From assembly GCF_964355755.1 (NCBI RefSeq), contig NC_092674.1:25012001-25076000 (forward strand): a DNA stretch of 64,000 bases. The letters are read 5' to 3'. Under the pieces are notes generated by a model. That model was given only the letters and a program-made list of their open reading frames with translations, did not search any database and was not told where the DNA came from. Positions 34,076 through 47,100 of this stretch are shown piece after piece (the first letter of the stretch is position 1; each line of letters opens with the position of its first letter). This DNA is from Antedon mediterranea. Taxonomy: Eukaryota > Echinodermata > Crinoidea > Comatulida > Antedonidae. Position numbers and translations under genes: made by a program.

Positions 34076-37000
34076 GGTTTTTTGAAGTTGAGGTTTCACT
34101 TGGTAGAGAATTCCACAGTGTCAGAATTAAGAAAAGAGGTGCACATGTTCTGTGAATAAATAAAAATTAAAAAAAATTGGATTTTATCTTCTTATCATCA
34201 TCTTCCGTTATTTAGCGCAGGTGTTGATCACATTTATGCAGCTGGATTTCATAATTTTTCTTACATTTTTTGTTTCACACATTTCATTTAAATTAATTTT
34301 TTAACGGAACATTTTTTTCTATTTAACAGTTTCTTTATAATTTAAGATATCATATTTATAAAGAGTAAATTATAAAATATTCTATGGCAACTTGTGATCT
34401 TGTAAAACTATAAAACAAATTAAGATTTAAAACAATTATCTACAGTACAAATGAAAAAAAAAAACATTCATACCATGAATTGATAAAATTCATAAATTAG
34501 CTCATATTTATTATAATTATGTATTCAAGATTCAAGAAATTTTATTTGTCCATAAAAATGGAAATTCACTTTGCTTGGTAGATTAAAACAACAATATTGC
34601 AACAATTTAAAACGTGCAGTATTATAACAGATTAAAAATACAAGATAAAAAGTAAAAAATACTGTTAAAAATGTAAAACTATTTAAAAATTGCATTAACG
34701 TCTTACATTAGAATTAAAAATATGAATGCTATTTACAACGAAGGATTATATTGTATGAAACGTCAAATGTGTAAAACACTCAATTGTACAGTATTGCTAA
34801 AATTTAGTAGGTTTCCTATTAATTACGCGTCATGGAAAAATATGTGAAATAAATTTTGTATTAATTAATGTATTAATTAATTAATTAATCATACTGTATG
34901 AACTGAATTAATAACACTATCTATCCACCTCACTAAATTCAAGGAACACCCCAAATAGACACTTTGTTTGGTCCCAAAGGTGTCCCCTTAATAGAGGTTG
35001 TACTCTATGTTTATTTAAAAATTTAATTAGTATTTCTCTTACCTACCTTACTAACTTACCTTAAACAGTTTTATGTTCACCATGTAGTCCAATCAGTACC
35101 ATTTTTGACATCTAAACAAACTCATTCAATGTACTCCTACTGTACAGTACCTCCACGTCAAAGCTTACCTATAGACAAAATAACGAGATATTAGTATTGG
35201 TCGCAGCGAGTGACCTATGAACATAACTCACTTATTGATTTGAGTTAATAAAAGGTATTGATTAAGTTCGAAACCCACGAAGCGCAAACAATATGTTTTA
35301 ACAGCGTCCCATTCTGTGTACGTGTGAATAGTTGTAGTGTTTGTTGATGTTCTGAGTCAATATTAGTATTAATGATCTGTTCTTTGTTTATCATTCTTTA
35401 GGCTGGGAAGTCCAGACCAGGATCTTATCTATAGGTTGGTGTTTATTGGGTCACTTCATAGAATGGTGGTACACAGTTGGCGAATCCATGATTTTGAAAT
35501 AAGGGCCCAGGGCTCATTATTTTTTTTCCTATGCAATTAAGGCAGAAATCATGAATAATTCATTACTTTTAATTATTTTCTATTCTAAGAATTGCAAGAT
35601 AGCTGATCTACTTCCTAAATATACTAAACATAACCCTAAATAATCTCTCTGAACTATTAAAAAAAAGTAATAAAAAAAGTGCTGAAACTATTTGATGTTC
35701 TACAGTATCTTTTGCATTACAATTTTTTTAATTTAGAGGGGGCCCAGCCCAGCTGCCCCCCCCCCCCCCCACTGTACAGTATACTGTATGCCCCTGGTGC
35801 AGATGCAACAGACAGGACATTATAGGGTGCATGCATATAGACTAGATTCCATATTGACAGTGGAGTATTTATTACTTAGAAGTCTCGAGGCCCCTGGTTA
35901 TCCCTGGAGGCCTCAGTCATTTTTAGCCTTTTTCGATTTAGCCAATAAGCACTCATAGCCGTTTTGCCACTGCCTATTGAGAAGATACCTTCAGGAAACC
36001 CAACAACGTTTCCTTTTATAGGGGTGTCGTCCAAGTCTATTTCGTACCTAACTTACTGGATAAAACAAAATTGGCCTATTTTCTCCGAGAAGAGAGCTTC
36101 AACTCGAATATACACAAATAATGTTTAATGATAGAAAGAATGTTTCATTCTTTGAAAGATTGACTGGTCTTTTAAGTAGAGCAGATAAAATACCTACTAT
36201 GAATGTCGATGCACATTTGTCATTTAAAAAAAATCAAAATCCAGTCATGTGATAGGTAATCAATCAAATGGCAAAGATACTCTTTGTTATAATTTATTTA
36301 TAATGCATTTTTACAAAAACAATTTGAAAATTGGTATTTAAAATACAAAGAAAAGAAATTGTTGATCTGAATAATTGAAAGATATGAAATTTATGGTGGC
36401 ATTATTTTAATGTATTTTGTTATGTTTTCTATATTAAAAGGCAATAAATATTATGATTATTGAGTTAAAAATTAAAGATTATTATTTATTTTATGTATCA
36501 TACCTAAATCCTTTGTTAGCCTTTGCATTTCAAACAATGGTCGTCTAGTAAAGCGTGAAGGCCTAATAAAAATTAAATGTAGCGGTCCACTTCTCTAATT
36601 AATTACAGATAATCCAGCGTAAAATAACAAAGCCGTAGATTAGTCAGTCAGCAGTGTTAGCGGTGTCACCAAAGTACAGTAGTGTTAAAAATAGCATAAT
36701 AACGTGATATTTATTTTCACATCACAACAAACCGATACAGTTATGTTATCCCTGATGGAATCTAGGAAATTTTAAATCCAGATGGTAGGAAAATATGAAT
36801 GGGTAAACTTTACAGGGAGAGGGGGGGGGGGGGGCTGGTGGTGATAAATTGTAGGGTAAGAGAATATTAATTACAAAAGAATTCAGTCCTTTTTTTTATT
36901 GAGTGTTTCCTATCTTGTCTTTCACTTCAATTATTATAAATATAGATCACTTGTAAATTTCGGTCACTGAAAATATCGGAGAGAAAGACACCATCGATAT

Positions 37001-38122
37001 AGCGTCATTGATACATGTATCGGTGTTATGAGCAATTTCCGAGAGATAAAAATTTATGATAAATTGCAACAGAAACTGGAAGAATTGTTCATTAATAGTT
37101 AACAATGTACATCCTAAATTACCTAATCTCAAGGTTGACAACCAGATAACTATATTGTTCTGTTAACACTAATCACATGCTGATAGAACAATACTATTTA
37201 CTTCAATTCACTTCACAAACAATGAGGAATGAACGTTGCATATCAGTTGTGGGAAAGTGTGGGTTCCTTGCTGTGGCATGTACAGTATGATTTTTACTGT
37301 AAGATTTAATTATCAGAGGTACCTGCAACCAGGGAGTTGACAACTCCCTGCTGCAACTACTAGCTGGTTTTATAGTAGATAATTATAATGTATTGGACTT
37401 TGCTTGCTTCAATGACAAACTTAAAGTTAAAGTTTTTAAATGTTTTCTTAAATATTTAAATGATATATATAATAATAAATGTACCATAACTGATGTGACG
37501 GGGTGACATGACAGGCCTCAATATCAGATATGAGGTCAGAGTAGACCATATTATTCAACGAGACAGCAATGAAAAGACATGGTTGTCAACAGTAGGCCTA
37601 CCAAGTCTTAGATATAGACAAATTTAAGACTCAGTCACTCAATCAAGCATTCTGGTCTTGAAGGACCAGGTACAGTTTTTTTTAACAGTCGATTTTGAAT
37701 GATGATGATCCCCACATGATATTGAAATACAGAAGAGGCCTCCTCTCAAGACTAGCTAGCCTAGTAGGTCAGGACCTGCTGTAATTAGGCTAATTTATAA
37801 AAAAAAAATCTTACCATCAATAATCAGCATGACTTACATAATCCGATGTACAACCAAGAGACCCGAGAACATAAATAAACTAAATCGATATACCATCACA
37901 GAACGAATTCATGCAAAAAGGTAAACAAACTGGTGTGTAAAAACAGCTGACCTCTATCCCAGGGAAGTAAGTGGGTGTGGTCTGAAAAAAAGGGGAGGAG
38001 CTTATAATTATGAAAAGGGCTTTCTTTATAGAGGGCGCACATTGACAATCGTGACTTTATTTTTGTTCATTTGAAACTTTTACGTCAACTTATTTTACAT
38101 TAATTAAAGCGAAACTGAGGTC
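34076..38122. other. Intergenic DNA between divergent genes (membrane gene - and PANK4 +)
   Basis: About 4 kb with no coding region that I can support. It should contain the promoters of both neighbours. Visible are a LINE-tail-like repeat (about 34525-34720), a family-H relic (34925-35012), a C-run (about 35757-35770), a G-run (about 36822-36835) and a copy of the ATCCATGATTTTGAAATA repeat edge near 35485. A TTTATAGAGGG stretch at about 38025 is a weak TATA-like candidate upstream of PANK4. Confidence 0.45.
34525..34720. repeat. LINE-tail-like repeat (family K), second copy
   Basis: ATTCAAGATTCAAGAAATTT, TATTTGTCCATAAAAATGGA and ACAAGATAAAAAGTAAAAAA. See the copy in the TRIP12 intron. Confidence 0.55.
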
Positions 38123-41100
38123 ATGTCTGAACCATCTAGTTATGCACAATGTATAACATTACCTCCTGATCAAGTTTTTAGAAATTTAAAGAATGCAAAA
38201 CGATTTGCTATCGATATTGGTAAGTTTGCAACTAGCCTTGTCTAGTTAGGCTAGCCTCTAAGGCCTAGGCCTAGGCTAAGCTTGGGCTACCTAGGCCTAG
38301 TAGGCTAGGCCAGGCCTAGCTACTACTACTAGCTAGAGGCTAGGCCTAGCTGGTCCGTTTGTTTCAGCTTGTTGTGCCCGCGCCAGCAGCCAGGTCTTGA
38401 AGTTCTGCTGACTGCCTGAGCCTAGACTAGACCTAGCCTACCAGTCAGTCAGTAATTGTCTCTATATCCTTCATTTAAACTTGCATTAATAATAATAATG
38501 TTAATGTTGTTGGTGTGTATTGTGTTTTAGTTTATTTTAATTTATTCCATAAATAAATTACAATTAAACATATTGTTTTAGTTATTTTATTTATACTATC
38601 CTATAGTTATACAGTCCTAGCTAGTAGGCCTAGGCTAGTTATAGTTTTAAGGATTAAAATTTAAGTTCTATTGATCAATCAGTACGTGTATTTAAAATTG
38701 ATATATGAACTTTAAATGTCCAATTTGAATAACTTTGAATCCACTGTTCGATATTATATCTAAAATTTATAATAACTTTATATATTAAACAAATATTTTG
38801 TCCATACCCAGGTGGATCATTATGCAAATTAGCATACTATTCAACATTGCCTACCAAACAAAGCCATTGCTCGGAAGCCAAAGAGCAGTGTAAAGATGGA
38901 AAAGAAAGTCCTCCTTTATATGAAGTTGGGGAAAAGGAAGAAATCTCAACACGCCTTCATTTCATCAAATTTGAAACCAAATACATCGAAAGTTGCCTTG
39001 ATTTTGTTAAGCAGAACTTGATAGAGAATGAGGAACAGATGAATGGGAAGATTGTAAAGGCAACGGGTGGTGGAGCTTATAAGTATAAAGAACTATTATC
39101 GGAGAAACTAGCAGTAACGTAAGTTTACAAACCGATAGTTACGTAATGACTAAACCTAGTAGGGGACTTATGCACTTGTCAATTGTATGACCCACTATAC
39201 GATCCCCGGGAGAGGTGCGTCATGGGTGCGTCATTTACAAATAATTACTGACGCAGGGGTGCGTCAAAAAACCTAGATGGTACGTCGCATCAATGAACAA
39301 GGTGTGTCAATATCCGTCACTTTACCACCCACCATATCATAAACAACATGGTCACAGTGCGTCAAAATGGGTGCGTCATGGTCACCTAAAGGTAAGTCAC
39401 ATTTTTGACGCACCGGTGCGTCATGGTATTCAAAGGTATGACGCACATCGGACAAATGACGCACCTCTCCCGGGGGTCGTATAGTGGGTCATACAATTGA
39501 CAAGTGCATTACTGTGGCCCATAAGCAGTGCCCAGAGGGAAAAACAGGCATTAAAATATGCCGAAAAGGCTGGCTATTTGTGCATATCAGTACCATATTT
39601 AGACACATCACATTTTTTTGTCAAACTAGTTTGATAGTGTAGACAGAGTGTTTGTTTAGAACTTATATGGGTTTTTTTATCAAACACGTATTGAAACATA
39701 GTCCCATAATGCAGCTAGTAATCAGAAGTGGTGTCTTGATCTAACCGGGTACCCATTTTATACACCTGGGTGGAGAGAGGCAAATTTAAGTAAAGTGTCT
39801 TCCTAAAGCTCTGTCTACACTATCAAACTAGTTATATATGGTAGTGATATGCTCAAATATAATAGGGATGACATCATCATCTCCATATATGGGCACATCA
39901 CATGTTTTTGTCACATAAAGTTTGATTGTGTAGACAAGGCTTAAGGATAGAGTGACGATGATGTATACTTTTAATTTCTATAGGATTGAAAAAGAAGACG
40001 AGATGGATTGCTTGATAAAAGGATTACATTTTCTCCTGAGGAATATCCCAGATGAAGCGTTCATCTTTCAACGACATGCCAATCAAAAATACCAATTCCA
40101 ACCCTCGGACCAAAACATATTCCCTTACCTACTGGTAAACATTGGTTCTGGTGTTAGCATTGTCAAAGTGGAATCGGAGACACAGTACGAGAGGATTGGT
40201 GGTTCAGCAATGGGTGGTGGCACCTTCTGGGGGCTTGGTTCGCTACTAACAAAAGCCAAGGTTTGTTTTTCGAGATTTTTTTGAGTATTTAAAAAAAAAT
40301 TTTATTTCCAAACCCAACTAACAGCAAAAAAAATTCGCCAATAGCAGGTAGGTAATATTTATGTTATAAAGTTTGCGCTACACGCTGTATGTAATTCTAA
40401 CATGAAGTCTCTACCGCAAACTTTATGTCAGCATACTATATTGATTGTTGCTATGTCCTTGGTAAATGCTAACACTACTTTCTTCCTAAGAGGAGGTATT
40501 TTTTAAGTAGTTTATAGAAAAAAGGACAAAAATACATAGCTCCATGTTAGCTGTTACAGTTTTGATAATAATTTATAATACGTATCATTGCTATTCTTGA
40601 TTAGGGTTTTGATGAGTTGTTGAAACTTGCCATGGCCGGTGATCATCGTAATGTGGACATGCTGGTGAAAGACATCTATGGTGGTGCATATTCCGCTATG
40701 GGGTTACCTGAAGATCTCTTGGCATGCCACTTTGGTAGAACAGTCAAGCATTCTATGGACGACCAATCAAATTCAGGTATCAAGTTTTATTCATTTGCTT
40801 TAATTGCTTTCAAAAAAATTGTAATTTGGCCAACCCTATCATCTTGAAAACTAAATCATTTTTTAACTTGCCCCAGTTAGTCCAAATAAGTGACTGACAC
40901 AACATCTGTATTATTTTTTAAGGTACATTATACAGTTATACTGTATATAGTTACTATATTATATACAGTATAATATCATTATTTCTAAAAATCATTATGT
41001 AGGAGATTTCTGAAAAGGAAGTTGTTTGTCTTTAAAGAGTGGAGTTGTGGCTTGGTGTTTATGATGCTTGGCTACCAATCCAAGTGTCCTGGGTTCATTC

Positions 41101-44100
41101 AAGTCCTGTCAATTTTTCTATTGACAAATTGACAACTTCACTCCTAAAGACTTGTAATAAGACTTTGTTTATGTAGAGCATCGTGTGTATATGTTTGTCT
41201 TTTTTTGAAAATTCAAATAAATTATATTTTTAGAAAATGAAGAGTACGCTCCAGAAGACATTGCCAAGAGTCTTCTTTTGATGATAAGTAACGGTATCGG
41301 ACAGATGACGTGTCTCTACGCTAATCTAGAAAATATGAAGCGTGTATATTTTGGAGGGTATTTTATTCGTGGTCACCCAGTCATAATGGCGGCCATTACG
41401 TTTGCTTTAAATTATTTCTCAAAGGTGAGTTGAATGCCCAATTATGGTAGTGATATTCCCAAATATGGCAGTGATATTCCCAAATATGGTAGTGATATTC
41501 CCAAATATGGCAGTGATATTCCCAAATATGGTAGTGATATTCCCAAATATGGTAGTGATATTCCCAAATATGGTAGTGATATTCCCAAATATGGTAGTGA
41601 TATTCCCAAATATCGTAGTGATATTCCCAAATATGGTAGTGATATTCCCAAATATTGTAGTGATATTCCCAAATATGATAGTGTTATGACAACATCATCA
41701 TGTACATATATTGGCACATCACATTTTTGTTGTCACAAAATGTTTCACAGTGTAGACAGAGCTTAATATACAATGACATTTGTTTTGCTCTGAGACAATA
41801 CAAAGCCTCAACAAAATATAAGGTCACATCATTCCTGTATATTCAGTGCTGTAATATCAGCTGAATAGAAACTGTTGTGGAACCAGTAGAAGAGATTAGG
41901 GACTTTATGAAACAGGACGGTTAGGAGAGGTTGATGAATATCCTGTGTTTGCTACAGCGTAAAATCATAAACAGTCCAAATAGCCGTTTTATTAGTTATG
42001 CCCCTTGCGCGAAGATGACGACCAGCATTATCTCTCTATGCATGAGCACCGTCCTGTGGCATTCCGTCCTGTTTCGTAAAGTCCCTAATGGGCCAGTAAC
42101 GTCTACCGCTATGTACTGTACAACCTTAAAAACATAGTGTAGGGAATGGGTCTTGACAAAATGAAGATACTGTAGTCTACATGTACATATACCACGTATA
42201 TTAGTTCTGAAAAGAACTGTTGAGTTTCTCTACGTTTCGATCAAAATGCTTAGACCGTTGTCAGGAGTGAGAATGCCAACCTTTAAACAATATACATGTC
42301 CATAAGTACATAATTATTCACACATATAGAATTTAAATATAAAAATTCAAATCTTGTGTATTGATTAAGTGTTTATTGTAATATTTTTTTCAATGTTTTA
42401 TTATTTCTTTAAAGGGAGAAGTTCAGGCCTTATATTTAAGACATGAGGGTTATCTTGGTGCTATCGGTGCTTTTCTTAAAGGTGCAGAGGAAGATGGTAA
42501 GGAACAGAGTGATTGAAAACAGTTTATAAAACAGTTGCTATCAAATTTTTAAAATAAAGCCATTTATTTCTTTATATCGCATAGAGGTAGTTTTGCAAAA
42601 AAATATTGTGCAGTAATATTTACTTTCTTCCTTATAACTGTATCTGAATGTGTAATAGCACCTAACCAGGCATTCTCTGACCACAAAATGTTGCATTCGG
42701 GGCCAGTTTTATTGACGTTACCTACCTTACCTAACCTCTTCAGACCCATAAGGCTGCAGTGGAAATTTTCCAGTTGGTTTGCTTCGTTCCATGTCCTCCA
42801 TCCAAGGTATTCTCTCTCCCCTTCCACTGTTCTCCTACCTTCTGGTTTCCATATCATAGCTGTCTTAATGATGTATTGCTGTAAAATTGAAAATTCAAAT
42901 ATATATATATTTTTATTTGTACAGATACAGACAAATACCAATGGGGCGAGAATTTTGCTGGTAGCTCTGGATTTAGTAGTCCAACTCCTTACGTTGATTT
43001 TTCTGAAACGGGTATCTCTAGCTCAGTGAGTAGTTATCTTTTTCCACAATTTACAGATACATGTTCTCGATGTTGTTGAATATGCCTAATTCTTGCACTG
43101 AAAATCCTATAGCTATATTTCAATTAATTACTGTGAAAAAGTGTACACGAAATTTTCAAAAGCCGGCGATCTGTACTGAGCTGTCTTAATATCGAGTAAA
43201 CTAAAATTTCATTTTTCAAAACTTCATTTTTAGCATGAGGCAAGAGTTATAATTTAATAATAATGCGATGCTCCCACAGCATTTACTGTATTTGTTTTTT
43301 TGTACACTATTTAATTTGTAATTTTTAATTTAAATTTTTTTTTTAGTTTGATTTGTTTGAGATGAATAGATTAGACAGAGTTTATGTGCCTTGTCCTAGA
43401 CTCAAATGTCCAGTCTCTTATGTAGCTGATTTAGTAGACTTGACGAATGATTCTGATGCACGCGATTATTGGTTGAAATGCTTTGAAGAAGCCTTGACAC
43501 GGGTAAGTGATGCAATCACTTCTTAGCATCTACAGTACGTACTCAAATGTATGTATTGAGAAACATACAGATTTATAATTTATTCATAATTAGTTTTCAT
43601 TTTAGCAAATGGCTATTATTACAGTGGAACCTTAATCCAGCCATAACATAGGCAAGGGTTTGAGGCTCTCTCGCTCTCTTGCTCCATTATAGTTCTTGTG
43701 GTAGAGTCTTCTCAGATATGGACTATAAATCGCAGGTAGAGTGTACACATATTGCTAGTGTGCACTTTAAAAAACCTAGTACATCTTTCGAGACGAGTAG
43801 GGGGTTACTTCGGTGTAATAGTTCACACTTGGCCACTTTGTTGAGGACAAATGAGATACCGCTTTATAGTGGCTGCACAGACATGATGTGAACCGTAGGG
43901 GAGAAACATGGTGTTGAAAAGTGTAACATCCAAGTCCAAAGCGCATAGAGACTATTTGTATTATGCGCTATACAAATTTAAAGCCATTAACCATTATCTG
44001 TATCTTCAATATGGGCCTAAATATTTACAGCACGCTTTCAATCACTTTCTTAATTTCTGAATACTTAATGTATATTTAGGTTGGAGACTATGCAGTGAAA

Positions 44101-47100
44101 AGTCAGTCGTCAACACAGGATGCAATGAATAGAGCTGAACAATTTAAAGAAAAATATAGAAAAAGACTAAGAATACTACAAGACCAGCCTTTGTAAGTAC
44201 TGTATTACAAAAATAAATATTGTTTTGTTGATTTTCTCAACTAAAGAACACTGTTAACGATGAATTGTCCCCCAAAAACATAAAAAATGAAGATTAATCA
44301 AATCAGACTTTGAATTGGCCATTTTGTAGTTTTAACAAAGTTAATCACTTCCATAGAAAAAAAAACCTGAACAAATAATATTTTCATTTATAAAATGACA
44401 AACTAAATGATTAAATTCAACCAAAACCTTATTGGCTGGCAGCCAATTTGACTATGTTTTGCTTTAAATTACAGTTTTTTCAGGTAAATAAAATTTTGTT
44501 TAAGATCCAATTTTTGGTCAAAGTGGATTATATCATAGAAATAATATCTCTATGATTATACTGTGACGTTAAAATGGCATATTCAACAACAAAAATTTAA
44601 AAAAGTAATTTTTCAGGGGGACAATATATCTATATTTTTAGGTTAAATTTTGTTCTTAGTCTAAATTGAATACTCCTAGCTTATGTTTAGTCTCAATTGA
44701 TAGTTTATCTTAATTATTGAAATAAGTATGTGTAATTGTTTTTGTTTTTTTTGTTATAGTGCATTCGGCTCATTAACCGTTAGAAGTTTACTAGAGACAC
44801 GAGAGCAATGTCTGTATGAGTTTAGTTTTCCTGATCCATATTGCCATGTGAGTAAAGATGCCAAAAAATATGCATGTATGGAATCGAAAAAAATAAACAA
44901 ACCAACTTTACACAAATATATGAATGTTTATGAGTTGGATGGTTAGAATATTTCATTCCGTTTTTAATGAGGTGGAGCCAAGTTATGAACACAAAACATT
45001 CATTATTTGTTTTATAACTCACCTACTTTTATTAAATTTATCCATTCAAAATAGCAGTTCTGTAACTTTTTTTTTATTACTATAGCTGAAACGAGAAGAA
45101 AATGAAGCAGCATTAAAATTTTTACCGAGTCGGTTAAATCAGCTGGATTCAATGGCTTGGCTTGGACGACAAATGGCATTGATAGAGGGCGTTCTGGCTG
45201 GTAATGTGTTTGATTGGGGTTCTAAAGCAGTCACTACGTAAGAAAAACTTCTCAAATGTTTACAAATTTTGTTTGCAATTACAGGTACTGTATTGTTTAA
45301 TAGCTTAAAATATTTTTATTTTTCCTTTGCAGACTTTTAGAAAAGGGTAATTTTGGTTTTATGGAGGCTAAGTCTAGCCTCCAACCCAGACCTTGGTTGG
45401 TGGATAACTTGGATGCATGGTTAGAGAGGCTAAAGGTTAGAAATTACTTTTACCTATTTTATGACAGACCAATTTTCCCCAATTTTTTTATATGGAAGAT
45501 AATATTCCTATAATTCATAATGTAGTTTCCACTACTTGTTGTTAACCCGGACAACAAATATGTTTTTCCATTTGACATGTCCAGTTGTCTACATCTCTGT
45601 CTACACTATCAAACTTTATGTGACAAAAAAAATTTGATTTGCCCATATATGGACACGATGATATATCAAATCAAATGTAAATCAACCAATCAAATTTCAT
45701 TTGTACCTTGTTGCATAAATGACAATAAATACTATCGTATCGTACCATCTTTAAGAACATCACACTTTTTTTGTCAAACTAGTCTGATAGTGTAAATTGA
45801 GCTGGATTGTTTAGTTTGATAGTATAGTTTCAATTTTTATAGCGACCTCTCTTGTTTGGTAATATGCTTTTATTGGGACATCTGTTATCACCTTTAACGC
45901 TAATAAATTTTTATTTAATTTTATGTCAATGATTGTGTTCTTTATTCCACAGGGTCCACCTCATAAACGAGTTGTTATATTTGTAGATAACAGTGGTGCT
46001 GACATTATTTTAGGCATATTCCCACTCGTCAGAGAATTCTTAAAGCGAGGAACACAGGTAATACATAGTATTCATTTTTTGTTATTAAAATAATACCGTA
46101 TATCCTCGGGTATAATCCGACCCACTACTTTTTATATAATTTCACAAACATGCATATCCCCCGGTATAAACCCAGTATTGACGTTTGAACTGGATGTAGG
46201 CCTCTCTCTAGCCAATTCAGATGATTTTTTACAAGAAATGCTTACCAATCCTTTTTTTTTTTCTGAACCAGGGTTTCCCCGGGTGTAGTTCACTCCCCCC
46301 TCCCCCCGTAAAGTCGGCCAAAGTTCGTTTTTTAGGAGAGCGAGATTATGCCAGAGGATATACAGTAATTGTTTTTCCCTGACATACATATTATAATAAA
46401 ATATTTTCTTTTTTTCTATTTTAAGGTGATCCTTTCAGCCAATTCAAAGCCTGCCCTCAATGACATTACCCATAATGAATTAGTTATTATTGTGGAGCGT
46501 ATTATTACAATGGACGAGACAATAAAGACCGCCCTCTATGAGAAGCAACTGCAGTTGATTCAAAATGGTAGTGGTTCACCATGTTTAGATTTGAGGTAAA
46601 TAAAAAATAAAATTGTTGAGCCAGATTGTTGTATTCTGAGGTTGAATAGGACTGTCAGGCTTTCAATATTACTCTACATACAGTAATCTTTCATTCAACG
46701 AACACAGAACAATTATTAGTTTTTTAACACGTTCACTGCCACGGCGTATTTATACGTCAAAAATTGCGTGTTGCTACTTGCCAAGACGTAATACTACGTC
46801 AAAATCGTAGCACTTTTGTATTGTATGTAGAATCGCTGGCAGTGGTTATTGGAACAGGAATTATCGCATGGCAGTTTATGAATGATGTACGTAAACGATA
46901 ATCTAAAAATAAATGTCATATGTTTGTTTGTGTTTATTCCCTCATGCATTGAATATGGTTGATACGATGGCGCCCTCACACTCAATATAATCATCTCAAA
47001 CATGTCATAAATTGCGCTAATAGTAAATAAAAATAATAAATAGTAAATAATATAAGTAATATATATATAGTAAGTAATATAATTAGTATTTATACGTCTC

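Larger units (their letters stand above)
38207..42496 (+). other. PANK4: Pantothenate-kinase domain of PANK4 with intact catalytic residues
   Basis: Exons 1-6 encode the kinase fold. Two positions decide whether a PANK4 can phosphorylate pantothenate. Residue E141, in DEMDCLIKG, aligns with Glu138 of PANK3 (DELDC); human PANK4 has Val. Residue R205, in QYERIGGS, aligns with Arg207 of PANK3; human PANK4 has Trp. Both ancestral residues are present here, in codons GAG and AGG. The alignment is local and gap-free around both sites. Human sequences are recalled from memory. Confidence 0.85.

Noticed and set aside
41434-41766. Several overlapping open frames with 7-residue repeats on both strands
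   Set aside because: They come from the 21-bp array in a family-A MITE within a PANK4 intron. The unit length is a multiple of three, so frames stay open without coding.
42564-43029. Overlapping open frames on both strands around PANK4 exon 7
   Set aside because: Only 42925-43025 is supported, by phase and similarity to PANK4; the rest is intron.
46132-46389. Minus-strand open frame of 85 residues
   Set aside because: It lies wholly inside inverted-repeat element G and its intron flank.
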